This document shows, piece after piece, positions 18,475 to 26,244 of a stretch of 64,000 nt of DNA; position 1 is the first letter of the stretch; each line of letters opens with the position of its first letter. The notes beneath the pieces were generated by a model. The model saw only the letters and a list, made by a program, of their open reading frames with translations, made no database searches and had not been told where the DNA came from. The DNA is from Streptomyces clavuligerus. GTDB lineage: Bacteria; Actinomycetota; Actinomycetes; Streptomycetales; Streptomycetaceae. Made by a program: the position numbers and the translations under genes. Location of the stretch: contig NZ_CP027858.1 of assembly GCF_005519465.1 (NCBI RefSeq), positions 1,364,001-1,428,000 on the forward strand. Reading direction: 5' to 3'.

Positions 18475-20043
18475 TTACTCGATCACCGGTGGAACGACCC
18501 GCCGCCGGACCGCCCATGTGTCTTCGTCTTCCGTCAGATAGTCCGGACGCGTGGAGGTGTTTCCCTCTTCCTCCCGCATGGGCTGCCGGTGCCCGGGGCG
18601 ACCTCCGACCGGGCCGACCCCTCCGGTCGAGGGCCCGCTCGTCCGCGACCGGGAAGCGGCGCTGTCGCCGCGCGGAGTTCCGACGATTCCATTGCTGGCG
18701 GGGACGCCCCGGAAGGCGCCCGGAGCGCCACTGGCGGCGCGCTGCGGCGTTCCTCCGACAATGCCATCGGCCCGACCGGCGGCCCGCCCCGCCACCGGGC
18801 CCTGCTGTCCCATGGAGGTCACCGGGCCTACCGATCCCCCACGCCCGAACGCACTGGTTCCACCCACCACGCCCGCCCGTTCCGCCGCCTCGTTACGTCG
18901 GGCAACAGGTTTTCCCGCGCCCTCGGTTCCGGGGCGGCCCGCCGCCGGTGTGGCCGGTCCTCCTCCGACGGTCTTCGGCCCGGCCGATACGCCGGGTACA
19001 GCCTTGCCCGGAACCGCCTTGTTGGGCGCGAGCCCAGGCACGACGGGCAGCACCGGCGTGACGGAGGTGGCCGACGGTCCGCCCGGCGAGGTGACGGGAG
19101 GTGTCGACGGCACGCTCGGGAGCAATGGTGGAGCCGTGGCGTTGTCGAGCTTCATCGCACTTCCCGGTGACGGGGTGGAGGGCGAGGAGGGCAAGACCAC
19201 AGACGGGGTCGTGGTGTCGACGGAGCCCGCCTGCCGAGTACCCACCGCCTCCGGCCTGTCGCCGTGCCGAGGCTGTAAGGACGTATCGACCGGACCAGCT
19301 CGCCCCGCCCCTTGCTCGGAGCCCCCGGGCTCCTGACTGGTACGGCGTGGTCGCGGCACATCCGCGGCCAAAGCCCTGGGCATCCTCGGCGGCTCCTGCG
19401 CCGCCAGCGACTGCGCCGACACCGCGTAGTACGACGCCAGCCGATTGAGCTGGTTGATCGCCTCCTGGCGGTGCTTCTCCGCCTTCACCGCGGCCGTGTA
19501 CTCCGGGTTGTCCTGTGTGCGCTCGTCCGGCGGGAAGTCCTCCGCCCTGCGCGGGTCGGCGCGGCCGTCGCGCGGGGGCTTGGAGTTGCGGACGGAGGTC
19601 AGGCCCTCGGAGGCGACCTTCATCTGGCTGCCGACGGCGTTGGCGTAGGTGGCGAGGTCCGACGCGTACCGGACCAGGTCCCTCCCGTAGCGCTGGAACT
19701 CCGTGGCTCCGACGCCCTTCCACTCGGTGGCGTCGACGTGTCCCTTCAGGCTCTCGGCGGCCCTGTTGAGTGCCCGGGTGGCCCGTTCCAGGGCGTCACC
19801 CGCGCTCTCCAGGTCCGCGGGGTCGGCGGTCTCGACCAGGTCGAGCATGTCGTTCAGCCGGGCGTTCTCGAAGTCGGTCCGGCCGAAGAAGCCGCCGGGG
19901 CTGCGGTCGGCGAAGCCGATCCGGCCGAGGGCGGACGTGACCTCCTCGACCACGTCGACGGCGGCGTACTGGGTCTCGATCCGGGTGGTGTCGGCCGTCT
20001 GCCGCTGCTCGGGCGTCAGATTCCGTCGCGCGTTTTCACCCAT
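18475..20043 (-). CDS. WXG-containing, proline-rich probable ESX substrate
   Basis: 522 residues: helical N-terminal third with a WXG turn at W108-K-G110 and following helix (EFQRYGRDLVRYASDLATY), a long disordered Pro/Gly/Ser-rich middle (about 200-480), and a C-terminal motif PDYLTEDEDTW (500-510) in which YLTED matches the YxxxD/E ESX export signal, ending VPPVIE. This two-part form resembles EspB/PPE-type substrates, with the difference that WXG and export motif are at opposite ends. ATG 20043 lies 5 bp after the upstream stop and lacks a close ribosome binding site, suggesting translational coupling. Secretion is inferred. Confidence 0.85.
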   Translation of the reverse strand: MGENARRNLTPEQRQTADTTRIETQYAAVDVVEEVTSALGRIGFADRSPGGFFGRTDFENARLNDMLDLVETADPADLESAGDALERATRALNRAAESLKGHVDATEWKGVGATEFQRYGRDLVRYASDLATYANAVGSQMKVASEGLTSVRNSKPPRDGRADPRRAEDFPPDERTQDNPEYTAAVKAEKHRQEAINQLNRLASYYAVSAQSLAAQEPPRMPRALAADVPRPRRTSQEPGGSEQGAGRAGPVDTSLQPRHGDRPEAVGTRQAGSVDTTTPSVVLPSSPSTPSPGSAMKLDNATAPPLLPSVPSTPPVTSPGGPSATSVTPVLPVVPGLAPNKAVPGKAVPGVSAGPKTVGGGPATPAAGRPGTEGAGKPVARRNEAAERAGVVGGTSAFGRGGSVGPVTSMGQQGPVAGRAAGRADGIVGGTPQRAASGAPGAFRGVPASNGIVGTPRGDSAASRSRTSGPSTGGVGPVGGRPGHRQPMREEEGNTSTRPDYLTEDEDTWAVRRRVVPPVIE

Positions 20044-20048
20044 AAGGA

Positions 20049-20507
20049 TTAACCCAGATCCTTCGGAACGCGGGACTCCTCGGTGAGCTTCGGCTGTTCG
20101 GCGGCGAGCGCCTTGTCCCGCTCCCGTCCGAGTCCGCCCTGGATGGTGTGGAAGCGCTGCCTCACTTCGTCCTCCACATTGTTGTAGCCGATGTCGGCCG
20201 CGTGAACACCGATGGTCAGCGCTTCGATCTGGCGGCCGAGGGACCGGGAGAGCGAGACGAGTTCGGTGTGCACCCGCTCGTACTGCCGAAAGAATCCGTC
20301 CGCCTCGGCGAAAGGCAGATTCGCGCCACTGAACGAGGTGCGGGAAACCCGCTGTTCGGCGACTCTGGCACTGCCGCCCGCCCCGTTCTCGAAATCCGCC
20401 AGGAGTGCGGTGACCTGCCGGTGGAAATCCTTCAGAGCGCCGATCTCGCGCTCCAGGTCACCCGGGCCCCCGCCGCCTCCGACTCCGCCGCTCTCCGTAT
20501 CGAGCAC
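20049..20507 (-). CDS. Small helical ESX-cluster protein
   Basis: 152 residues from GTG 20507, chosen because GGGGAGGGA lies at the right distance; an ATG at 20576 would add 23 residues without a binding site. Predicted all-helical: an early helix (LEREIGALKDFHRQVTALLADF) and a second region (YERVHTELVSLSRSLGRQIEAL) like a WXG-family four-helix hairpin, but no W-x-G. Directly coupled to the following WXG/proline-rich gene, so it may be its chaperone or dimer partner, in the way PE pairs with PPE. No characterised homologue recognised. Confidence 0.8.
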   Translation of the reverse strand: MLDTESGGVGGGGGPGDLEREIGALKDFHRQVTALLADFENGAGGSARVAEQRVSRTSFSGANLPFAEADGFFRQYERVHTELVSLSRSLGRQIEALTIGVHAADIGYNNVEDEVRQRFHTIQGGLGRERDKALAAEQPKLTEESRVPKDLG

Positions 20508-20635
20508 GATGCCGTCCCTCCCCCGTTGTGCACCACCGTCCCGCCGATGATCGGACAAATCATCTGTGCCGATCATCGTGCGACCACTCTATCCACTGCC
20601 TATGACAGTCCCAAGTGACTTGCCCCGCAGTGCGT

Positions 20636-21904
20636 TTATCGGAAATCTCCGGTGATGCGCGCCTTTCGGCGGCGGGCGTCGCGGAGGGCCACGGCTCCGC
20701 CGCCGATGGCGGCGACCAGGACCCCGGTGCCGACGACGGCGTAGGTGGCGAGGCGGGCGTCGCGTTCGGCCGCGGACTCGCCGAGGTGGACCTCGGCGGG
20801 GGTGGGGGCCTCCGCCCGGGTCGGGCCCTCGCGGGCGGATGGGCGTTCGATGCGCCGACCGTCCCCGGTGAGGGCGCGGACGGGGTCGACGACACCCCAG
20901 CCGACCAGACGGTCGTAGCCCGGGGTCGCCCGCTCGGCGGTCTGCTGGATCCGGGCCACGATATGGCGGGGCTCCCAGTCCGGGTGCTTGCTCTTGAGCA
21001 GCGCCGCCACGGCGGACACATAGGGCGCGGAGAAACTGGTGCCGTTGTCGGCGCAGTGGCCGCCGCCCGGGACCGTGGTGACGATGTCGACGCCGGGCGC
21101 GGCGACGCCGACGAAGTCGCCCGACTGGGAGAAGGCGGCGCGCTCGTTGTCACGGTCGGACGAGGCCACCGCCAGCACCCCCTCGTACGAGGCGGGGTAG
21201 GTCTTCTTGACGTTGCCGTCCGCCCCGTCGTTGCCCGCAGACGCGACGACCACCACGCCCCGGTCGACGGCCCGTTCCACGGCCCGCCGCAGCAGGGGGG
21301 TGGGTTCCACCGCCTCCGCGGTGTCCTGGGAGATGTTGATGATGTCGGCCCGCTGCTCGATCGCGTGGTCGATGGCCTCGACCAGGGTTTCGGCCGTCCC
21401 GTTGCCCTCGGCGTCGTTCTGCTGGACGGGGATGATCGTGGCACCGGGCGCGAGCCCCGAGAAGCCGGTGCCCCCGCGCGGGCGGGCGGCGATGATGCCC
21501 GCGACCTTGGTGCCGTGGCCGACGGTGTCGGTGGTGCCGTCCTCCTTGCCGCGCTCGATCTCGTCGCCGTGCGCGTCCTTGAGGCCACGCGGCATCAGAT
21601 TGACGCCGCTGTCGACGTCGACGGCCGCCCGTAGCTGGGGGTGCCGGACGTCGACTCCGGTGTCGATCACCGCGACCCGTACACCGGTACCCGTGGACTG
21701 CTTCCACAGCTCGTCCAGCAGGACCCGCTGGAGCGCCCAGGGGCGGCCCCGGTAGACCTCCCCGGGGTAGGCGCACCGACCCGGGGTGTCGGCGACGGCG
21801 ACGGGCAGCGGCAGGCCGACGCAGGTCGGAACGGCGGCCGCCGCCAGAACCACGAGGCCGCGGAAGGCGGGCAGCGGGGCGCGCAGGGCCGTCCGCCGCC
21901 TCAT
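20636..21904 (-). CDS. mycP: Mycosin (ESX-associated subtilisin-like protease) 2
   Basis: Second S8 mycosin of the locus, 422 residues from ATG 21904, which overlaps the eccB stop by 4 bases (ATGA). Signal peptide about 1-38; complete triad D81 (VAVIDTGV), H130 (GHGT) and S290 (NGTSFSAP), oxyanion N225; C-terminal membrane helix at about 390-410 followed by basic residues. C44 upstream of the catalytic domain and C284 could form the disulfide seen in mycosins. Being coupled to eccB suggests that this one is the structural partner of the channel, with the other mycosin acting on the WXG/proline-rich proteins; that split is my inference. Confidence 0.93.
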   Translation of the reverse strand: MRRRTALRAPLPAFRGLVVLAAAAVPTCVGLPLPVAVADTPGRCAYPGEVYRGRPWALQRVLLDELWKQSTGTGVRVAVIDTGVDVRHPQLRAAVDVDSGVNLMPRGLKDAHGDEIERGKEDGTTDTVGHGTKVAGIIAARPRGGTGFSGLAPGATIIPVQQNDAEGNGTAETLVEAIDHAIEQRADIINISQDTAEAVEPTPLLRRAVERAVDRGVVVVASAGNDGADGNVKKTYPASYEGVLAVASSDRDNERAAFSQSGDFVGVAAPGVDIVTTVPGGGHCADNGTSFSAPYVSAVAALLKSKHPDWEPRHIVARIQQTAERATPGYDRLVGWGVVDPVRALTGDGRRIERPSAREGPTRAEAPTPAEVHLGESAAERDARLATYAVVGTGVLVAAIGGGAVALRDARRRKARITGDFR

Positions 21905-23115
21905 GAGCCCTGCGGCTGACGCGCGGAGCCGGTGGACAGCCGCGGACCCGTCGGCAGGAACGCGGACCACGCGGCGGGCACCGGACCCGGTTCGACGCCG
22001 CCGTAGCCGAGGCAGACGGTGTTGCGGCCGCCCTGGCCGGTGCTCGCGGAGTCGACGGCCTCCGGGAGTCGCTGGGGCCACTTCTTCTCCTGGTGGAAGG
22101 CCCTGCCGGGGGTGAAGGCGCCACTGCTGAGGCGTTCGGCCCGGCCGCCCTGGCCGAGGTGGACGAGGGCCTTGCTGTTGAGCAGCAGTTCGGCAGTGAA
22201 GTCGGAGACGGGGGCGACCCGGCCGGGCAGGACGACGTACTTCTGTTTCCGGGCTCCGTCGCTGGCTTCGAGGACCGTGCCGACCTCGTTCAGTGCGGAC
22301 GGCAGCTCGGACGGGGGGATTCCGGCGTCCGTGCCGGGGGCGGGGACCTCGGGGAAGTCGACGCGGTCGCCCCGGTGGAGGGTGTCGAGCCAGGCGCGGG
22401 AGACCCGTTGGGGGGCGCGGCCCTGTCCGACGAGCTGGCGGAGGAGGTGTTCCCCGGTGGCGAGGGGGTAGGCGGTCCCGGAGGCGTCGACGATGTAGCG
22501 GGTTCTGTCGGGGCCCTCGACATGGAGGAGTTCCCCGCCGCGGAGGCGGTCGGGGCCTTCGGTTCTGTCCTGTTCCCGCGGGGCGAGGAGGAAGGCCGCC
22601 TTCTGGATGGTGCGTCCGCCGTCACCGGGACGTTCGCAGACCGCCCAGCGCTTGGGCGATCCCGCCTCTTTCGCGGAGGGCAGCCGATCGGGGGCGTAGG
22701 GAATGCCGAGTGTCGCTCCGCGTGGAATGTCTCCCTTGTCGAGTACGGATTCGGCCACCTTGATGACTTTCCCCTTGTCGGGGTCGAGAAGCAGTTTCGC
22801 GGAGGACATGTTCAGCACCGGGTGGAGCTGTTTCTCCCCGTCGGTCTCCAGAACGACATAACGGGTGGTGGATCTACTGGCGATGATCACATTCTCGCCG
22901 GGCGTGTCCCAGTTCCTGGGAGCCACGGGACGGAACATTCCCCAGGCCGCGAATCCGGCGAGAACGACGACACCGGCGATGGCCCCGGGAACGACGGCGC
23001 GAAGCGGACGAGGAGCGCCCTCTTCCGAACCGGTCGTACTGGGCTGAAGAAACTGTGCGATGAGCCTTCGCTTGGCAAAGGTGTATGCGTTGAGTTCATC
23101 CCGGCGTGATGCCAT
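21901..23115 (-). CDS. eccB: ESX (type VII) membrane component EccB
   Basis: 404 residues: short cytosolic N-terminus (SRRDELNAYTFAKRRLIAQF is the conserved EccB opening), one membrane helix at about 39-60, and a large extracytoplasmic domain with repeated beta segments (YVVLETDG, YIVDASG, KYVVLPG) and cysteines. Start at ATG 23115; the upstream open frame is not coding. Divergent from eccE by 130 bp. Confidence 0.93.
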   Translation of the reverse strand: MASRRDELNAYTFAKRRLIAQFLQPSTTGSEEGAPRPLRAVVPGAIAGVVVLAGFAAWGMFRPVAPRNWDTPGENVIIASRSTTRYVVLETDGEKQLHPVLNMSSAKLLLDPDKGKVIKVAESVLDKGDIPRGATLGIPYAPDRLPSAKEAGSPKRWAVCERPGDGGRTIQKAAFLLAPREQDRTEGPDRLRGGELLHVEGPDRTRYIVDASGTAYPLATGEHLLRQLVGQGRAPQRVSRAWLDTLHRGDRVDFPEVPAPGTDAGIPPSELPSALNEVGTVLEASDGARKQKYVVLPGRVAPVSDFTAELLLNSKALVHLGQGGRAERLSSGAFTPGRAFHQEKKWPQRLPEAVDSASTGQGGRNTVCLGYGGVEPGPVPAAWSAFLPTGPRLSTGSARQPQGS

Positions 23116-23245
23116 GTGCCTGCTGCCCCTCTCCCCGTTGGGCGGGCTCGCCCCCGTATCGCGGCCCCTACTATGCCTGTTGACCATGACGGCTTACCGC
23201 CCAGGTAGGGTGATCGCCCGGTCGGCGCCCATGAGGGAATTGGCG

Positions 23246-24670
23246 ATGGCGGACAGAATGACGGACAGAGGGGGCAGCGGGGGGATGGGAACGGGGACAC
23301 GTGCGCGCGATGGGCGGATTTCCGATCGGCGCCGTGGAACGTCCCGCCACGCGCTCCGTTCCGACCGGCGCTCCGGGTTCCTGCGCCGCTCCCGCGGCCC
23401 GTCGTCGCGGTCACGGGGGCCGCGGGACCCGGCCGCGGCGCCTCCCTCCGCCGTGACACCGCGGCCGCTCTCCCGTACCCGCCGGATCGGCCCGCTGCCC
23501 CTGCGTCAGCTCGCCCTGGCGGAGATCGCGCTCGCCCTGGCGGCGGTCGGGGTGGCGGCGGGCGGCCTGTGGACGGTCCCTGCCGCGGCGGTCGGCGGTG
23601 TGCTGCTGCTGTTCGCGTTCGCCCGGTGGCGCGGCCAGGCGCTCCAGGACCGGCCCGCCGCCGCCCTGGCGCTGCGGACGCGGGTCCGGGCGGCGCGCCC
23701 CGCCGCCGCGGAGTGCGATCCGTCGCTCGCTCCGGTCGCCGAGTGGGTACCGGGCTTCGGACCGTATCCGTATGTGGACCGGGAGCGCCGTACGGTCGGG
23801 ATGGTGGGGGACGGGACGTTCCTGACGGCGGTGGTACGGGTCGAGGCGAACGGTGACGGGCTGCGCCCGGCGTTCGGGGCACGGGCGTTCCCGCTGGCCG
23901 TGCTGGCGGGTGCGCTCCTCGTCGACGACATCGCCGTGGAGTCGGTGCAGTGGGTGCAGCAGGTGCGCCCGGCGCCCGCTCCGCATCTGCCGCGGCAGGC
24001 TCCGGCCCGGCTGTCGTACGCGCCGTTGCAGGAGCGGACGGGTGCTCCGGCGCTCCGGCTGACCTGGGTGGCCGTGAAGCTGGACCCGGAGCTGTGCCGG
24101 GACGCGATCCGGGCGCGCGGCGGCGGACCGGAGGGGGCGCAGCGCGCTCTGGTGCGGGTGGCCGACCATGTGGCGAGCCGGGTGACCGGGGCCGGTTTCC
24201 AGGCGGTGGTACTGGATCAGGACGAGCTGAACGCGGCGGTGGCGACGGCGGCGTGCGCGAGTCCGCGGCCGGCCGCGCGGGCGGGGGCGCCGGAGCCGGG
24301 TGGGCGGCGGCGGACCGCCGAGACCTCGCGGGTGTGGCGGTGCGACGACCGCCTGCACACGACGTACGCGGTGGACCGCTGGCCGGAGCTGGGGCGCGGC
24401 GCGGCTCCGCTGCCGAAGCCGGTGTCGCTGTTGATGTCGGTTCCCGCGTACGCGACGACGTTCAGTCTCGCGCTGCGGCGGGGGGCGCACCAGGGGAGTA
24501 CGGACCTGTCCGGTCATGTGCGGGTGACGGGCGGTTCCGACAGCGAGTTGACGGCGGCGCGCAGGACGCTGGAGCAGGCGGCGCGGGTGGCCCGGGTGGG
24601 GCTGGTGCGGCTCGACCGCGAGCAGGTGCCGGGTGCGCTGGCGACGCTGCCGCTGGGGGGTGCGCGGTGA
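23246..24670 (+). CDS. eccE: ESX (type VII) membrane component EccE
   Basis: About 474 residues if started at ATG 23246 (GAGGGA seven bases upstream); ATG 23285 with an AGAGGGGG site is an alternative. Layout: basic disordered N-terminus, two membrane helices at about 89-128 (LALAEIALALAAVGVAAGG and AAAVGGVLLLFAF), then a cytosolic domain with the EccE-type stretch WVPGFGPYPYVDRERR. EccE is the most variable Ecc subunit, so the identity rests on topology, position and partial similarity. The next gene overlaps its stop by 4 bases. Confidence 0.85.
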   Translation: MADRMTDRGGSGGMGTGTRARDGRISDRRRGTSRHALRSDRRSGFLRRSRGPSSRSRGPRDPAAAPPSAVTPRPLSRTRRIGPLPLRQLALAEIALALAAVGVAAGGLWTVPAAAVGGVLLLFAFARWRGQALQDRPAAALALRTRVRAARPAAAECDPSLAPVAEWVPGFGPYPYVDRERRTVGMVGDGTFLTAVVRVEANGDGLRPAFGARAFPLAVLAGALLVDDIAVESVQWVQQVRPAPAPHLPRQAPARLSYAPLQERTGAPALRLTWVAVKLDPELCRDAIRARGGGPEGAQRALVRVADHVASRVTGAGFQAVVLDQDELNAAVATAACASPRPAARAGAPEPGGRRRTAETSRVWRCDDRLHTTYAVDRWPELGRGAAPLPKPVSLLMSVPAYATTFSLALRRGAHQGSTDLSGHVRVTGGSDSELTAARRTLEQAARVARVGLVRLDREQVPGALATLPLGGAR

Positions 24671-25368
24671 GGCGGGCGGCGCGCGGGTTGCCGGGTGTCC
24701 GGCATCCGGGGCACACCCTGCCCGCCGGGGATCTGGGTGCGCTGTCGCTGCCGGTCGGTGACGACGGTGTGGTGGTCGGTGAGGACGCGGATTGCCGTGC
24801 GCTGGTGCTGGGGCTGCACCGGTCGACGCGGTACGACGTGCTGCTGATCGGCGGTCTGTGGACGGCTCAGGTGCTGGCGCTGCGGGCGGCCGGTACGGGT
24901 GCGCGGGTGGCGGTGGAGACGGGGCGCGCGCAGGCGTGGACGGCGCTGGCGCGGGCGGCGGGCGCGGGCGTCGACTGTATGACGCTGCACGCGGTGGGGC
25001 GGGTTCCCCCGCTGGGGGCGGCGGTGTCGGGGCCGGTGGTGGTGGTACGGGACTGCGGTACGCGTCCGCCGCGCGGCCGGGTGGTGTCGTCGCCGTGGCA
25101 GTCGGTGGTGACGCTGCTGCCGTATCTGAGCCCGGTGGCACCGCGGTTGCTGCGGGACTCCGCTCTGGTGGGGGTGCAGCAGGTGTCGCCGGAGGAAGCC
25201 GGGCCGATCGGCCGGATTCTGGGGCTGTCCCGGGCGGAGGTGGAGACGCTGCCGACGCTGTCGGAGGGGGTCACCCTCTGGTGCTCGGGGCGGGAGCGGC
25301 ACTGGGTGCGGACCGTCGCGACGGAGCCGGAGACCGCGCTGCTGGGCCCGGCCCGGCGGATGGACTGA
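24667..25368 (+). CDS. Conserved ESX-cluster protein of unknown function
   Basis: 233 residues from GTG 24667, which overlaps the eccE stop (GTGA), so translation is coupled. Soluble, without signal peptide or membrane helix. It has a Rossmann-like alternation of hydrophobic strands (YDVLLIGGLWTAQVLAL, ARVAVETG, VVVVRDCG) and ends LWCSGRERHWV. I recognise no catalytic motif. Its fixed place after eccE in Streptomyces suggests a cytosolic accessory of the secretion system; nothing in the sequence shows what it does. Confidence 0.75.
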   Translation: MRRAARGLPGVRHPGHTLPAGDLGALSLPVGDDGVVVGEDADCRALVLGLHRSTRYDVLLIGGLWTAQVLALRAAGTGARVAVETGRAQAWTALARAAGAGVDCMTLHAVGRVPPLGAAVSGPVVVVRDCGTRPPRGRVVSSPWQSVVTLLPYLSPVAPRLLRDSALVGVQQVSPEEAGPIGRILGLSRAEVETLPTLSEGVTLWCSGRERHWVRTVATEPETALLGPARRMD

Positions 25369-25462
25369 GCGGCGCGGACCGAGTGGCGCGGCAGGGGTGT
25401 TGTCCCGGGGCGGGTGTCGCGGGCGGGTTCCCGGAGGTATTCCGTTCCGTCCGTCCGGGTCT

Positions 25463-25496
25463 GTTCGTACGGTTGTCCATAGGTCCGTTCGTACGG
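25463..25496 (+). promoter_or_regulatory. Direct repeats upstream of bldB
   Basis: GTTCGTACGG occurs at 25463-25472 and 25487-25496, 24 bp apart and each containing the palindrome CGTACG, in the otherwise non-coding 258-bp gap before bldB (start at 25627). Possible operator; bldB was reported to be negatively autoregulated. Confidence 0.5.
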
Positions 25497-25626
25497 CTGC
25501 ATCGCCCTCGGTCACCGGGGGTGAGCGGCATAGGATTTCCCCGTGATGCGGTCCGCCGCCGGGCAGGGTGCGAGCGGGCGCCGGGCGGGGTGGCGGGTCG
25601 GCCGTCTACCGAAAGGGAGCAGGACG

Positions 25627-25860
25627 ATGGGCAGCGCGCAGGAGAGGGACGAGCTGTACGCCCTCGACATCTCGGGCGTCGAGTGGATCAGTGCCCCCGG
25701 CACGGAGGAGCACGAGGAGCGGGTCGAGATCGCCTATCTGCCGGGCGGGGGTGTCGCGATGCGGTCCTCCCTGGACCATGACACGGTGCTGCGGTACACG
25801 GCGGCGGAGTGGGAGGCGTTCGTCCTCGGGGCACGCGACGGAGAGTTCGATCTGCAATGA
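25627..25860 (+). CDS. bldB: Developmental regulator BldB
   Basis: Small DUF397-type protein required in Streptomyces for aerial growth and antibiotic production. 77 residues from ATG 25627, chosen for the AAGGGAG site upstream; the frame stays open to a GTG/ATG at 25540-25543. The core pattern, SGVEWISAP followed by VEIAYLPGGGVAMRSS and WEAFVLGARDGEFD, is the BldB/DUF397 fold. The described S. coelicolor BldB is 98 residues, so start or tail differ. Lying between the ESX structural genes and the EspI-like ATPase is the same placement I recall for SCO5723. No classical DNA-binding motif is seen. Confidence 0.85.
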   Translation: MGSAQERDELYALDISGVEWISAPGTEEHEERVEIAYLPGGGVAMRSSLDHDTVLRYTAAEWEAFVLGARDGEFDLQ

Positions 25861-25988
25861 ACCGACCTGACAGAGAGTCAGGAACTGTCGTGGTCCACGG
25901 CGGTTCCGGGGACACCCCCCACAGCACAGCCGCGGAAACCATCCAGAACAATCCGGAGCATGGCAAAAGCAGCCGATTGAACGGTTGA
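25857..25988 (+). CDS. Possible small ORF overlapping the bldB stop
   Basis: 43-residue frame whose ATG overlaps the bldB stop (ATGA at 25857-25860), the usual sign of coupling. The peptide begins MNRPDRESGTVVVHGG and is polar. Against it: codons such as AGA, TCA, GGA and ACT are unusual here, and a short CCTGAC/GTCAGG hairpin lies inside its 5' end. It may be only chance. The rest of the gap to 26244 holds a terminator and no other coding signal. Confidence 0.3.
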   Translation: MNRPDRESGTVVVHGGSGDTPHSTAAETIQNNPEHGKSSRLNG

Positions 25989-26002
25989 TGACGGGGTACG
26001 AA

Positions 26003-26036
26003 GGGGCCGGGCGCGGCTGACGCGCTGTCCGGCCCC
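26003..26036 (+). terminator. Hairpin downstream of bldB
   Basis: 8-bp outer stem GGGGCCGG/CCGGCCCC plus 5-bp inner stem GCGCG/CGCGC with a GCTGA loop and a 3-nt bulge. Likely ends bldB transcription. Confidence 0.6.
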
Positions 26037-26244
26037 TGCCGGCCGCCCCCTCGCGCGCGACGGCGGCGGCCACCCGTCGGCCTGCCCCGTGGACCTGCCC
26101 GACGACTAGGCTGGTACGGACAGCGGCAGGGAAGAACCTGCGGGACGGCCCACCGCATACCCGGGCGGAGGGCAGGGCGGACGGAAAGAGCGCGAACGCC
26201 CACCCGCGACGGCACCAGGGTGCTCGACCATTCCAGGAGGCACA

